Source: Phanerochaete sordida (taxonomy: Eukaryota; Basidiomycota; Agaricomycetes; Polyporales; Phanerochaetaceae). From it: 64,000 nt of DNA. The notes below the pieces were generated by a model. That model ran no database searches and had not been told where the DNA came from. It saw nothing but the letters and a program-made list of their open reading frames with translations. The stretch is taken from positions 62,001-126,000 of the forward strand of contig BPQB01000068.1 in assembly GCA_019973155.2 (NCBI GenBank). Direction: 5' to 3'. A program made the translations under genes and the position numbers. Below, in pieces: positions 23,388 through 34,918 of the stretch (position 1 is its first letter; each line of letters begins with the position of its first letter).

Positions 23388-24535
23388 CTGTAATTGCAAT
23401 GAGATATCGTCTGACGTCTTTGTAGAAGAAATAGGATGCTCACATAGTTTAAGAATAATACCGATATGTCCTTTTGCTTGAGCACGAAGCACCTCGACGT
23501 TTACGCGCGTGCACAGAGTGTGGCAGAGGGAGTGAACGCTGTCAGAAATCCAGGGTTCAACTTCAACACGGCATGGCAAGCTTGCCCATATTGGTAAAAT
23601 AAGCGCGCGTCTGTAGGAAAATCCCAGGTGCAGTAGTTCGCTGAGCATGCTGAGGACATGACATACTCGTGCAAGAATCACATACTGTATGTGGGTACCT
23701 CACAGAGTCACAGGAAGCTCTGAAGGATGTTCAGCTCGATCCACCGGCCCGATACTATGACCTCCAGGGCCGCCATCGCCGAACGATCCTCTACCAGTCC
23801 TGCAGATGATTGAGACTATTTCTCGGGAAAAAAAAATCAACCATTGTCCCACCTTCGTCGAGATCGCGAGCAGCTCGATCTTGTCAACGTCGTCGACGAA
23901 GTCAAGGTCAGATTTCTCGTCTGTGCGCTTTCAGCCTTTGGCGCTTGGAATTCCGGCGCCGCAGTATCTGAGTTTGAAGACGATCATCACGACCAGACAG
24001 CCGCGTTCCAACCAAGTTCCAACCATTGTAGACTGACAACGCCATTGGAGATGATACAGAAAGTATTAATGGTAGGCTGTGGCACACAATCAACGAATAC
24101 CGCATTGCTCATTTCCTCACAGGTACAATTTGAGCTCGAAATTCAGATGCCATGATAATCTACGAAGATTGTGGAAAGTACTACCAAGGGCCGCTGTACG
24201 CTTTCAGCCCATCTTGCACCCGATACCGTCAGCTTTCGCACAAATGCTGTCGAGTGCTAGGAAGAATGGTCATCCGTGTTTCCTGACCGCTAGCCACCCT
24301 CAGGCATATATTGCTTTTCAGCCCACGACCGCGCTTCAAAGACCTTGCGCCGTCATAGCTCTTGGGCTGGATTGTACGTCGCTTCAGCTGCCTTACTATG
24401 CGGACGATAGTTAACCATTCGCTAACATGTACTTCGCGCGGACGCTGTCACTACCTCATTCCCCGCCGCTGTCACGCCCAGACCGTGCAATACCCGCTAC
24501 AAAATGGTCATCCCACTCGACTCGCCCAGCGCTCC
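23388..24535. other. intergenic region
   Basis: 1.15 kb, AT-richer than the flanks, with no recognisable coding sequence. It contains the promoter of the F-box gene and the 3' region of the secreted-protein gene. Confidence 0.5.
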
Positions 24536-24882
24536 TTAGCACGTCGCGCGGCCCTCCAGGCCCCTCCCGCAGACCTTGTGCGCACACTGGGCGACGCATG
24601 CCTGCTCGTTTTGGGAGCAGTTCTACGGTGCGCAGAGGGCGGTCAGCATTGGGCGCCGCACGACAAATCGGCGGGATGCGCACCGGTCCGTCGATCTGGA
24701 CGCAATGAGCATAGGTGATGCCGCAGGCGCTGTTGCAGTCGCGCTTAGCGATCTCTGTGTAGGATGGCGTCAGCGGCGATGGGAAAGGGTAGGTTGAGTG
24801 GAGGCTGACCGTTGCTGTCGAACGGTGTAGCGAGAGCGCCGACGGCGAAGAGAAGCATGGAGAGAGAGACGGTGAGCTTCAT
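24536..24882 (-). CDS. small secreted 8-cysteine protein, copy 2
   Basis: Exons 24882-24810, 24754-24684 and 24622-24536 on the minus strand (introns 55 and 61 bp) give 76 aa. This has the same length, intron positions and phases as copy 1 at 4025. The signal peptide (MKLTVSLSMLLFAVGALA) and the EIAKRDCNS segment with the Kex2-type KR pair are preserved, as is the identical C-terminal LEGRATC. Cysteines are at 31, 35, 42, 50, 57, 61, 66 and 76, exactly as in copy 1, while about a dozen intervening residues differ, so the scaffold looks conserved under selection. Intron 1 starts with GTCAGC, a less common donor that is also used in the MFS gene. The function is unknown. Duplication of an ancestral secreted peptide is the simplest origin. 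Confidence 0.85.
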
Positions 24883-24949
24883 GTTGGCTTCTGCGGGCTG
24901 CGTGTACTTCTCGAGGTGAGTGAAGCCCTGTCGGAGCGGTGCGCCCGTA

Positions 24950-24955
24950 CTTATA
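24950..24955 (-). promoter_or_regulatory. TATA-like element of secreted-protein copy 2
   Basis: TATAAG on the minus strand is about 70 bp upstream of the ATG at 24882, the same spacing as in copy 1. The shared leader CTTCACTCACCTCGAG lies between them. Confidence 0.6.
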
Positions 24956-26697
24956 CTGCTTTTCAGGCTCCCAGAAGGCAGAGCATGCGGTCCATGTCGG
25001 CATAGGACCTTTGTAGCAATCTCTCCGCCTTGATTATCGTCGCAGAGCATGCATGTCCAGGTTCACGTTCAGCCGTTGGCCGAGCGCACCTTTACCGAGC
25101 AAGGCGGCCGCCGCCACCACCAGACTGGCCGAGGTCTGTTCCCTGCATCGCACGTTGAGCTGATGCAAGGGCGAGCATGGCCGAGCCTATCGCTCTGCTG
25201 CCATGGATCACCTTCGATCCGTACGCCGACCTCATCCTGTCGCCGGTCGGAGGGAGAAGCATCACGGGCCCCGAAAGTCACAATCTTCGCTCTGTCGAGA
25301 GCTTATGGTATGTCTTCTATCAGGGCATTCACACAATGAACCACGCCTTTATGAACCGTCACTCTTTTGCTTGCGATGCATGCGTTCCGGTGAGATTTTA
25401 GCCTTTGACAGCCGGCAGGCTATGTACAGATCTCTAGCCGCCCAAATAGGTTCTGAAGCTCGCACGGTAAGTAATACGCATACGCTACGGTATTATAGTA
25501 CGCTCACGGACCAAGCTGACCGTCATGATAAAGGGCGAACCCCTCGTGCCGCGGCCCCGGCTTGACAGCTGGGCTGGGCTTGAAACGACCTACGGCTCGG
25601 CCTGTACCTATGACAGGCCCTGGGTTGTTGAAACTGAGCCGAAGCCACGGCTTCCAGGCCGACGGGCCCGCACGACACTGGCACCGTGGAGGATAAAGTC
25701 CTCCGATTTGCACTAGAGTATCCGAAAGGTATGAGCACATAGCTTAAGGCTGCATCCCTACGCGCTGTAGACGCTGCCGATTCTTGATTTCTTACCCAGG
25801 CATGTTCGCGTCATATCGCAGGAGAAGCCCTGCGCCACCGTCTGCTTTATTGGGACATATACCCACCAGTCGCCGGTCACCGTGTGTGGCGCCTATTGCG
25901 CCGAGCTGTCGAGGTTCGGTCCCGTGGGATTTAGATTTGTTGTGAGCACACGCGAAGTTAACAGGTGAGTAGCACATGCCCCTATATCGATTGCGTAAAA
26001 TCCCTCGTGAGTACTGCGTCAACCCAGGCGTTGACCTCAAGCATAGGATCAGGACCAGCTGATTGTCTAGTCATTTTTGCATAGCCTGACTTGCTTTGTA
26101 GTTGGAGTATCTGTGCCACAGGGATCAAGTTTACCACAGCGCTGATACATCTGCAGGTCTCGCACCTGAGACGAAGCCTCGTCTGTACGTCAGCTCATCG
26201 GCCGCCGTGCGCGCTCGTAATATCCCACCGACCACGATAACTCTCTTCTTAACAGATTGGGCTGACTGACAGGGATGCGATGGTCAAGACCTAAGATACA
26301 ATAATAGCACACACGGGCTCGGGCTTACCAGGGAACGTATTAGCCAAACAAAAGCAGACTGTCGTCGGGGCCCGATGAACGTGGCTGGAGCGTCCAGCAT
26401 CCGACTTGCCTTGCTAGATAGCACAGTGCGGACAAAATAAAGCAAATAGAAGCATATGCGGCCGACGCAGGAACGTGTCACGCCCCCGGCCGTTGTAGTA
26501 AATGCCTGCTCGACATCGTCTCGGTTAGCTGACGTTTGCTGGCGAATTTTGTATATTTACCACAGCAAATATTGCTACGTCTTCTCCATCTGATATTGCT
26601 TACGAGTATGTCTCGTATAACTGTCAATAAAATCAGCCAAGTTAGTTCGCGACGAGTTCGCGACGCGAGCCGTGGTAGCACGTGACCGTGCCAGAGC
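24956..26697. other. 1.7-kb region without a recognised gene
   Basis: The best open frame is 25177-25401 plus (75 codons, beginning MAEPIALLPWITFDPYADL), which has no match I can recall and no promoter or splice context. Nothing else stands out. Confidence 0.5.
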
Positions 26698-26706
26698 AAT
26701 AAAAGG
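26698..26706 (+). promoter_or_regulatory. TATA-like element of the MFS gene
   Basis: AATAAAAGG lies about 115 bp upstream of the ATG at 26817. An out-of-frame ATG at 26746 lies in the leader. Confidence 0.45.
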
Positions 26707-26816
26707 CGCCTTCGGACTTCGGGAGCGGCAAGCGTCTGCTCGACTATGGCGACCGACTCGAGTCAGCTTGCTGCAAGACAGGTCCTCTCTTGCCACCACC
26801 GAGCGAGGAGGACAGC

Positions 26817-28891
26817 ATGCCCGGCTCAAAGTCTCGCGATGCATGCATCATTGCCATCGTCTGCTGCGTCACCGTCCTCAGCGTGAGTCTCGCCAGTGTC
26901 TCTTACGTGCCAGCTCGACTGACCCGAATTGACGCAGGTGTTTACGAGCGGTGCCACGAGCGTAGCTATCACCACCATAGGCAGAGATCTAGGTTTCTCA
27001 CAAGAGGACCTGCAATGGCCTGTCAACGTCTACTCGTGAGACACGCCTGATGCAGAAATGCGAGCTCACTTCCTGACCTGTCTTCTCGCAGGCTCTCTTA
27101 TGGTTGTCTCCTTCTCTTGTGCGGCAGGATGGCAGATATCTGGGGGAGCAAGAGGATGTTTCTTGCTGGCTCGGCCTGGTTCAGCGTATGGTCAGCGAAG
27201 GTGATGCCTACCCTTCAGTACATCCGACTCACACCCTTCCTAGGAGTATCGCGGCCGCGTTTGCCAAGAATCCTCCGACGTTCATTATTTTCGCTGGACT
27301 ACAGGGGATAGGATCCGGTACGCCCTCATTAGTGCGGACAAAATCCATGTGCTGACGCAACTGAGCAAAGCGGCGAACACTCCGTCCGGTACATCATCAC
27401 GCTATTTGTGCTAGAATTTAGCGACCTAGCTGACACGTTGCAGGAATCAGCATCATATCATCGTATTTCGAGACCGGCAAGAAGAAGAACACCGCGTTTG
27501 CCGTGCTGAGTGCTGGGCAGTCTATCGGCTTCATTATCGGCATGATCTTGGGTGGCGTCCTGTCCCAGTCTACTGCGTCATGGCGCACGATATTCTGGCT
27601 GCAGGCTGGGCTCGCTGCTGCCCTCTGCGTAGGAGGATGGTTTGTTCTTCCTGACGATGACGTATCACAGAGATACAGCATGGGCTTGGACTGGGTTGGT
27701 GCCATCCTTGGCACAACGGGCATAGGGATGCTTGTATCCGACTTGGCGTACGCATTTCCTCTAGAACACATTATCTCGTCCCTTACCGTATTTCCAGAGA
27801 ATCAACGGTGACGCCCAAGGGCTGGGCGACGCCATTCGTGCCCTCGCTCCTCGGCACCTCGGTGCTGCTGCTTGTCTCCTTCGTACTCTGGGAGCTGCGC
27901 CGTGAGGCGCGTGGCCAGTCTGTGCTCCTACCCATGAGCATGTGGACGCAGCCCGGGGCGAAGATGGTGCCGGTCATGCTCTTCATGTTCTTCGGCTGGT
28001 GGGGCTTCAACACCCTTGGATACTACGTGCCCCTGTTCTTCCAGCAGGTGCAGGGCCTGACCCCGTTGCAGACCGCGGTGCGGCTTGTACCCATGGGCTG
28101 CTCAGTATGTTCATATACCGATGCGAGTCGCTGTCCCAGCTGAACAACGCTGCAGGGCCTCATTTCGAATATCCTAGCGGGATACCTCGTCGGTGTCATC
28201 CGAGGGCAAGTTCTCGTGGTCGCAAGCCTTCTCTCAGGCCTGGTACGTCCATTCATACTCTCATCGTAACGCTCATACAAACGTCTCGCCAGGCGTCCTG
28301 CCTCGTCTTCGCACTCATCGACGTGCACGCGTCGTACTGGGCAATGGCGCTCCCAGCGGTGCTGCTGCTCCCGGTGCTCGACGTCGCCTACACCGTCGCG
28401 AACATCCAGGTCTGCTCGAGCTTCCCGGCACACTCGCAGGCGCTCGCCGGCAGCATCTTCAACGTCGCGACGCGCGTGCGTGCCCCCGCCCTTCCTCTCC
28501 CCTCCCCGCGCTGACGCCCACGCAGCTCGGCACGTCGATCGGCCTCGCGGTGACGTCGACGCTCGCGGCGTCCGTGTCGGCGCGCTTCGCGCGCGCGCAC
28601 CCGCCGCTTGCCCCCGACGCCCCCGACGTGCTCATGGCCGGCTTCCGCGCGGCCGGCTGGCTCTGCTGCGGCGCGTGCGCGCTGGCCGTGCTCATCTCCG
28701 CCGTGGGCATGCGCGGCGTCGGGTTCGTGGGACAGAGCGCGCCGGTCGTCGAGAAACCCGCGAGCGGCGACGTCGAGCTGGCGCGCGTCTCGTTGAGCGG
28801 GGGCGCGGGCGGAGAGAACGCAGGGAGCGTGCGGGGAGAAGCTCCGACACGTGAGTCGAAAGAAGATGTCGTGCGTGCGCAAGAAGTGTAA
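26817..28891 (+). CDS. MFS transporter, drug:H+ antiporter (DHA2-like)
   Basis: Ten exons (26817-26882, 26938-27035, 27092-27190, 27244-27317, 27371-27388, 27444-27747, 27798-28104, 28156-28242, 28293-28475, 28526-28891) give 533 aa. Exon 5 is only 18 nt. Motifs of the 14-span drug-efflux group are clear: VFTSGATSVAITTIGRDLGF, QWPVNVYSLSYGCLLL, GRMADIWGSKRM (the MFS motif A loop), and AVLSAGQSIGFIIGMILGG with SASWRT-like QSTASWRTIFW. The C-terminus after the last membrane segment is an Arg/Glu-rich tail. Such transporters export hydrophobic compounds across the plasma membrane. A cytochrome P450 follows 640 bp downstream on the same strand, so a joint role in handling a xenobiotic or metabolite is possible but unproven. 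Confidence 0.88.
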
Positions 28892-29460
28892 GGGATTGAT
28901 ATGGCGAAACCTCATCGGATAACTGGATTTTTCATAATATAGACCGGCATCTCTAGACGCATCTGCAGGATCCAGAGAGAGAGAAATGCGATGACGAGAT
29001 ATTACCTGCCATGCCGTTATACCTAGGGAAGGTGCAGGATTTCGAGCCGTAGAAGGCACACGCACTTACTCATCAGTTGGCGGCGCTCTCGTGTAAACAC
29101 GATTCAGACGCTAGATGTGTCTATGCACCAACGCGAGCCGCCGTACTAGCTTTCAGCGATGGCACATTACGCAAGCATGCCAAGTTGAGATAGAAGTGTT
29201 GCCGGTTTGACCAAGTGAGTCTCATGCACTCGAAGAGCAGGTTGAAGCTGACGCAGCAATCATTTCACAGCTGTGGACATATCCGTGGTACAAACCACCC
29301 GGCCTCGGCCAGTACAGGGTCATTCGAAGCCTGGTCGGTATCTCAGCTGGACACGCCAAACCTTCCTGACTGTCAGCTGTGGCCACACCTTTGTGCTCCA
29401 AAGATGGTAATATCGGCCCGTGCACTTCCCCACGTCTGACAGAATGCAAACCGCGCGCAG
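28892..29460. other. intergenic region between MFS and P450 genes
   Basis: No coding sequence was recognised. Confidence 0.55.
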
Positions 29461-29468
29461 TTTATATC
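29461..29468 (+). promoter_or_regulatory. TATA-like element of the P450 gene
   Basis: TTTATATC is 63-70 bp upstream of the ATG at 29531. Confidence 0.5.
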
Positions 29469-29530
29469 AGGAGTCATCGCCGCTGAACACATCTCTCGTC
29501 TTTCCCGAGAGCCCTCCCAAGCCCACAGTG

Positions 29531-31811
29531 ATGTCTGCGGACAATATCGGTTGGCTGCTGGTATCGTGGCTGCTTGCGGGCGTCGCCGCTGCCTGGGTCC
29601 TCGCCACGCGCTTCACAAAGCGACCACACTACCCACCCAGCCCCGACGGCTGGCCGATCATTGGAAATCTCCTCGACGTACCACGCGATAATCCATGGCT
29701 TCGATACGCAGAGGTTGGGAAGGAACTTGGTTCGTCCAAGGCTGAAGGAGCTTGCAGCAGCGCACTCACCGAAGATCATGTAGGGTCAGATATCATCCAC
29801 TTTGAGATGCTCGGAAGGCATATCGTCGTCCTCAACACTATCAAGGTTGCAAGGGATTTGTTTGACAAGCGTTCCGACAATTATTCAGGCCGGTAACTAG
29901 CAGTTCCCCCCTTCGTTTGGCTCGATAATTGACTAAGCTTCCCGCCCTGCCAGACCAGAATCAGTCATGATCTCCGAGCTGTGCGTCATGGTGTGTCTCT
30001 GGCGAGAAACGTAACTCACTACACTATAGCTCCGGCTGGCACCGCAACTGGGGTTTCTGGCAGTACGGTGACGCCTGGAAGGAGCACAGAAAGGCTTTTG
30101 TGCGGCATTTCCGTCCAGAGACTATAACCGACTACTATCAGAATCAGACGAAAAGTGTTCGCAGCGTTCTGCAGGCGCTGCTCGACTCTCCTGAGGCCTT
30201 TCAAGAGCACATTCAGCTGTATGTGCACTCACGATTATGGACCTCATCGGGGCATCCCACTCATTGCTTGTTTGCATGTACTTTGCTAGCATGACGGGGA
30301 CGCTTATCCTTAATGCGGTGTACGGTCTTGAGGTGGATCGAGATGATACCGTGCTTGACATGGCCGAACGGGCCGTTTCAACGCTACATGAGGTCGCTGA
30401 CGGCCATGTATATATGGGTGCGCTATTTATTCTGCCGAACGTCTAACGAATTAAGTGTATGCCCCGTGTGTCTTAGCGGACATCGTCCCTGCAAGTGAGT
30501 TTATTTGTCTCTGTTCTCCAACAGTCGCACTTAATGTTTGAACAGTAAAATATCTCCCGTCATGGGTCCCTGGCACAGGCTACAGACGACAAGCTAACAA
30601 ATGGAAGCTCCTGGTAGATCGCATGTATGCGGAGCCGTATGATATGTTCCAAATGGCACCCGTGCGTACCTCCCATACCGAATGATAGCAATGTATGTGT
30701 TATATACTTACCGCATTTCTCTCAGAGTGGACGGTCTTGTCTAGCTTCTTCCCTGACATCCTCGTTGGGCGATGCTTCAACTCAACAGACCGAAGAGTTA
30801 GTAATATCCGTCACAGGAACAACATATGGAGGTTAGTGTATTTCAATACCCTGACTTCAGCGATCTGGTGTCGCTAATATCCACAGCCGGAACCGGGACG
30901 GTAGGTGCGCTTGCGCTCCGCTCATACGACTTTCTGACGTGAGATATGCAGACAGTAGCAGCGATCTCTGGATTCACCTTGGCCATCGCATTGTTTCCAG
31001 AGACGCAGACTGCAGTGCAGCAGGAACTGGATCGTGTGCTAGGTCGAGGCCGCTTGCCCGAGATAGAAGACCAGCCAGCCTTGCCTCAGGTGATGGCGAT
31101 GGTGTACGAGGTGCTACGGTGCGCTCTCACTTTCTACTATGTTACATGGCAATGCTCAGTTCGACGCTGGCCTAGCTGGACCTGCGTTGCCCCGATAGGT
31201 CAGTGAATAGTTACGCACAGCTCTCTCTGAGCCTTCTCAAGGACTTATCACGCGCAGGCGTGGCCCACGCTACTGTCTCCGACGACATGTACGCTGGCTA
31301 CTTCATTCCAGGCGGCACAATTGTGTTCGCGAACATCTGGTACGTCATCCCATCTCCTACCCCCTCCCGCACTGAAGTACTGGAACGACGCACGCAGGGC
31401 CATGCTCCACGACCCGTCTGCCTTCCCGGATCCCGCACGATTCGACCCCACGCGCTTCCTTGCCGACGACGGCACGCTGCGCAGCGACGCAGCGGCGCGC
31501 GTCAGCGCCGTATTCGGCTTTGGACGGCGCGTGTGCCCTGGCCGCCATTTCGTGCGTGACGTGCTGTGGCTCGTGGTCGCGAGCGTCCTCGCTGTGTTTG
31601 CCGTTGAGCCAGTGCGGGACGAGCACGGCAGAGGGCCAAGCGCAGAGTTCACGGCGCGCTTCCAGAGGTGCGTTGATGCGCATTTGAAGACGCGGTGCGG
31701 GGCTGACGACGACGTGTTGCGCTCAGGGCGCCGGTGCCGTTCCAGTGCCAGTTCGTACCGCGGTTCCCTGGAGCTGAGAGCCTCATTCGTTGGGCGACCG
31801 GTCGCGAGTAG
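29531..31811 (+). CDS. cytochrome P450 monooxygenase
   Basis: Fourteen exons (29531-29729, 29784-29892, 29954-29980, 30030-30218, 30290-30417, 30477-30494, 30546-30661, 30726-30831, 30887-30900, 30952-31118, 31176-31198, 31258-31339, 31398-31667, 31727-31811) give 510 aa. There is an N-terminal membrane anchor (residues about 6-26), then the proline hinge YPPSPDGWPIIGNLL. The K-helix E-x-x-R is YEVLR, the PERF-type motif is PARFDPTRF, and the haem loop is FGFGRRVCPG with the ligand cysteine near residue 439. The I-helix reads YGAGTGTTVA: the acidic residue normally following A-G-x is Gly301, which is unusual. The enzyme would sit on the ER membrane and oxidise an unknown lipophilic substrate. 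Micro-exons of 14 and 18 nt are present. Confidence 0.9.
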
Positions 31812-31943
31812 ACCGGCGTCATCATTATGTCGTGGACTGATTCTGCTATGCCCAATTCGATGTCGCTCTAGCTTCTCGTTAAATAATGTAGTCCACTTGG
31901 AGACACGAAATGGATTGTTTTGCACTGTACGGCCTCCATTGGT

Positions 31944-32103
31944 CATGATACATCAAGTACATGCGCGTACAAGATCCAGAGTAGTTTCGCCCACCGTGAC
32001 TAAACTCAAAGGAACAATACAAGACAATATTAATGGAGCGATACAGTGACAGCAGACAGCGAACAAGACTCCAGCGTGACGACTGTACAAATCACATGCA
32101 CAG
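31944..32103 (+). repeat. duplicated downstream flank of GH71 gene, copy 1
   Basis: 31944-31970 is identical over 27 bp to 35176-35202, and 32051-32103 matches 35266-35318 with two mismatches in 53 bp. Copy 2 lies just beyond the 3' end of the intact GH71 gene, in the same orientation. Confidence 0.85.
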
Positions 32104-32187
32104 ATATGGGAGGACTCAAGTTTGGCTAGAGACGCGAGCGATAACCTCATCGAGACAAAGGTCAATGCCCGCCCCTTTTGGCCACCG

Positions 32188-32325
32188 AGCTCGGTCTGGA
32201 ACTTGTTCATGCTCGCCTGCAACTGAAATGTCTTCTGCGCGTTGTCGCCTGTGTAGAGCGTGACGCTGCTCGGCGCGCTCGCGAAGACGACTCCGGCTCA
32301 GAGCACGTCCCGGTACATATTGAAG
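32188..32325 (-). pseudogene. fragment of a GH71 alpha-1,3-glucanase C-terminus
   Basis: On the minus strand this encodes VVFASAPSSVTLYTGDNAQ and KTFQLQASMNKFQ. These correspond to VVFATAPGSVTLYTADSAQ and QTFQVQAGVNKLQ near the C-terminus of the intact GH71 protein at 35449-37105. The rest of the gene, including the catalytic part, is absent, and the remaining frame is interrupted. Together with the adjoining repeat it forms a partial duplicate of the GH71 3' region placed on the other side of the kinase gene. Confidence 0.85.
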
Positions 32326-32565
32326 CACAGCAAGGCACCGTGACACTCGCGATCGTCCTCACAGTTCTCAAATGCACAGTTCGATGCTCGTCGAGGGCGT
32401 CTTCCATGTAACTTTAGGTTTAAGCGTTCATCGTTGGGAGATTTAGACCTTCTCAGGCTTATTCATGATGCACATGTGCATCATGCCACCCTCTCCGCGT
32501 TCACGCCTTCTTCGTTTTTTAACTTGTTCATCGCCTACTGCCCCTAGCTGATCAGTGCCACCGCT

Positions 32566-34918
32566 ATGTCCCGCCCTCAACAGGGGCGTACCGCCGGCGA
32601 TTCCGACACAGCGCCAGGAGTCTTACTCAATATCGCGAGGGCATTTGCTGATCAGCCCCCCCGGGTTGCCAGCTTGAGGCCAATCGTGCACGCTCTATCG
32701 GATGTGATCGAGCAAGTCAAGGCTTGTGCACCTCTTTCGACACAGCAATACATGGCATTCATCCTCTGTGTCCCGTGTACAGAAGGCTCGCACCAACAGC
32801 AAGAAGGAGGCCGCGTTCTTCGTGAAGGCAGAAAAGCTTGAGAGCACTATCATGTCGGCACTACAAGACGCGAACGCAGCTCAACACGATGGATTAACGA
32901 ACGCGCTTGACGCGCTATCAAAGTGCGTAGAGATATCTTTAACTACCTGTTGATCCATGTGAACAAGGCGTTGGTATCACGCAGTGCATTGGGCGAGATT
33001 CTGGAGATCGCAAAGGAGCTGAAGGGCGGGACCGGTCTCCGTGGATCGTTCCGAGGGATCTCGCATGCAAAGCACAACGAGGCAGTTCTGAGCAAAATGA
33101 ACGCACGGATGGAGCACAGCATGAATATGTTTCAGGTGCGCGACCAGAGCAGATTCGATTACTCGATATTTTATTAATCCTGCAATAGATCGCTACAATG
33201 ATCTCGATTCACAAGTCACTGCACGAAGTCCAAAGCATTCGATGCACGATTACTAATGCAGGTCCGTGCACCGAACTGGGATTTGTATCCTGTATGTCTG
33301 ATCTGTCTGATAAATAATGCTACAGGGGACCCAAAGATCGTCGAGGGCATCCCACACGCCGACACATGTCAAGACAGTGGACCTGGACTGGCCAAGTGTT
33401 CCGCAGTTGAGCAATTGATTTGTGCGGCACAAAATCGCAGAACGCAGGTGGGGAATTTTGTGACAAGTGATCTAAACATAATGAATGACACTGCGCAAAT
33501 CAGCTTGCTGCTGAACTGGGAGATGTTGATGAGGAATCATCGACAGGGCTCAACAGCGATCAATTGAACGATGTCCTTCCGATGCTCCAAACGATTTTGG
33601 CAGGTGACACCAGGGAGATATTGGATCTTCGAGACGGCTTTGCTAGAGACGTTTTAGACCTGTTTGACTCGGTATGTGGCTTGATACTGAGCTGAAAGCT
33701 ATCGTCTGAAACGCAGTTGGATCTAGATCCTGCGTCCCTGGTCAGCTAACGCTGTGCGTTTTCAGGCAGCTCTACCAGGGGTGTCTCAAGATTTTCTGCT
33801 GTCTCTACAACGTCTATTCGTGCGGCTCTGTGAAGCCTCTCTTCAACTTCCGGAAAGGCTGTGGCTCTCAGACGTGCACCTCAAAATTCCGTATCCGGTG
33901 GCGAGAGGTGGATTCGGAGACGTATATCAGGGCGAGTACCGCGGAGATACGGTAGCCATGAAAGCGCTCCGCATATTCCCTCAGCAAGTAGACAACACCA
34001 AGGACAAGAAGGTGAGGCATCTTGTAGTGTGACAGACCCTGCTGATATACTGACGGCAAATCTGTGAAGGCATTCTATCGAGAAATTGCTCTCGTGCGCG
34101 GCCTGAGCCATGAGAACATTTGTCCCATCATAGGTGTCCACCAGGAGGTGCAATCGGACTCCATTTGCGTCGTCCTTCCTTGGATGGACTACGGAAATGT
34201 TCTAGACTACCGTGCCCGCGAGGCATGGTCTGCGGATGATGCTACCCGCCTCGTAAGTTCGATGGGCTGCATATTCTCCTGCGAATTGAGGCAAAACGAG
34301 CTCTAGATCGGTCAAGTTGCATCAGGTCTGGCATATTTGCACAGTGCAAATGTTGTCCATGGCGATCTACATGCCGTGAGTTTCCTTGTACAGCACGCAA
34401 TACGTTTATCGTTCTGAATTATGTGCGGCACAGGGGAACGTCCTCGTGGACGTCTTCAGGAATGCAGTGCTGACAGACTTTGGGCTTTCCAATTTCGCAG
34501 ACTCCGGGATGAGCTGCAGCGCGGCAACCCCGGGGCCCCGCGCTACATGGCCCCGGAAATAATTGACTACACGCTATTCAACCTGAAGCGCACCCAGCAC
34601 ACGCCTGAAAGTGACGTGTATTCTCTTGGACAACTGTTCTGGCGGGTGAGTGCACCAGTATGCAGTGTATCTTCCTATCTTCCAGCTGGTTTACGTCTCT
34701 GTTCATTGTTGCAGATTTACACCGAAAAGGACCCGTTTGCCTCCTATGGAAGCAGCAGTGCAGCAGGGATTGCCATCATCCAGGGCAAGATTCAAGACCG
34801 TGCTTCCTCCGAGCGACCTATCCCGGACTTTTTATGGGATACTATGCGCGCCTGCTGGCAGTGGGAGCCGTCCCAGCGCATCACGGCCGCGCAGGTGCGA
34901 GACAGACTCCGTTTCTAA
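32566..34918 (+). pseudogene. helical-bundle (MLKL-NTD-like)/protein kinase gene with a one-base frameshift
   Basis: Inferred exons: 32566-32715, 32783-32922, 32985-33135, 33189-33261, 33326-33447, 33504-33671, 33766-34011, 34070-34252, 34307-34375, 34434-34645, 34715-34918. The first 200 residues are alpha-helical with ALGEILEIAKELKGG and LSKMNARMEHSMNMFQ, similar to the MLKL-NTD/adaptor helical domain found before kinase domains in Agaricomycetes. The kinase part has a Gly loop ARGGFGDVYQG, VAMK lysine, VVHGDLHAGNVLV catalytic loop (HGD instead of HRD), DFGLSN and RYMAPE. Exon 10 is 212 nt, whereas the matching exon of the paralogue at 40.2-40.5 kb is 213 nt. One base is missing in the G/C run near 34530-34540, between DFG and APE. 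Either a natural frameshift or a sequence error; otherwise the protein would be about 572 aa. Confidence 0.75.

Noticed and set aside
23535..23560. GGTTCAA-type tRNA B-box look-alike
   Set aside because: No matching A-box, acceptor stem or anticodon arm around it.
25905..25925. GGTTCGG B-box look-alike
   Set aside because: Deviates at the invariant purine-A position and lacks a cloverleaf.
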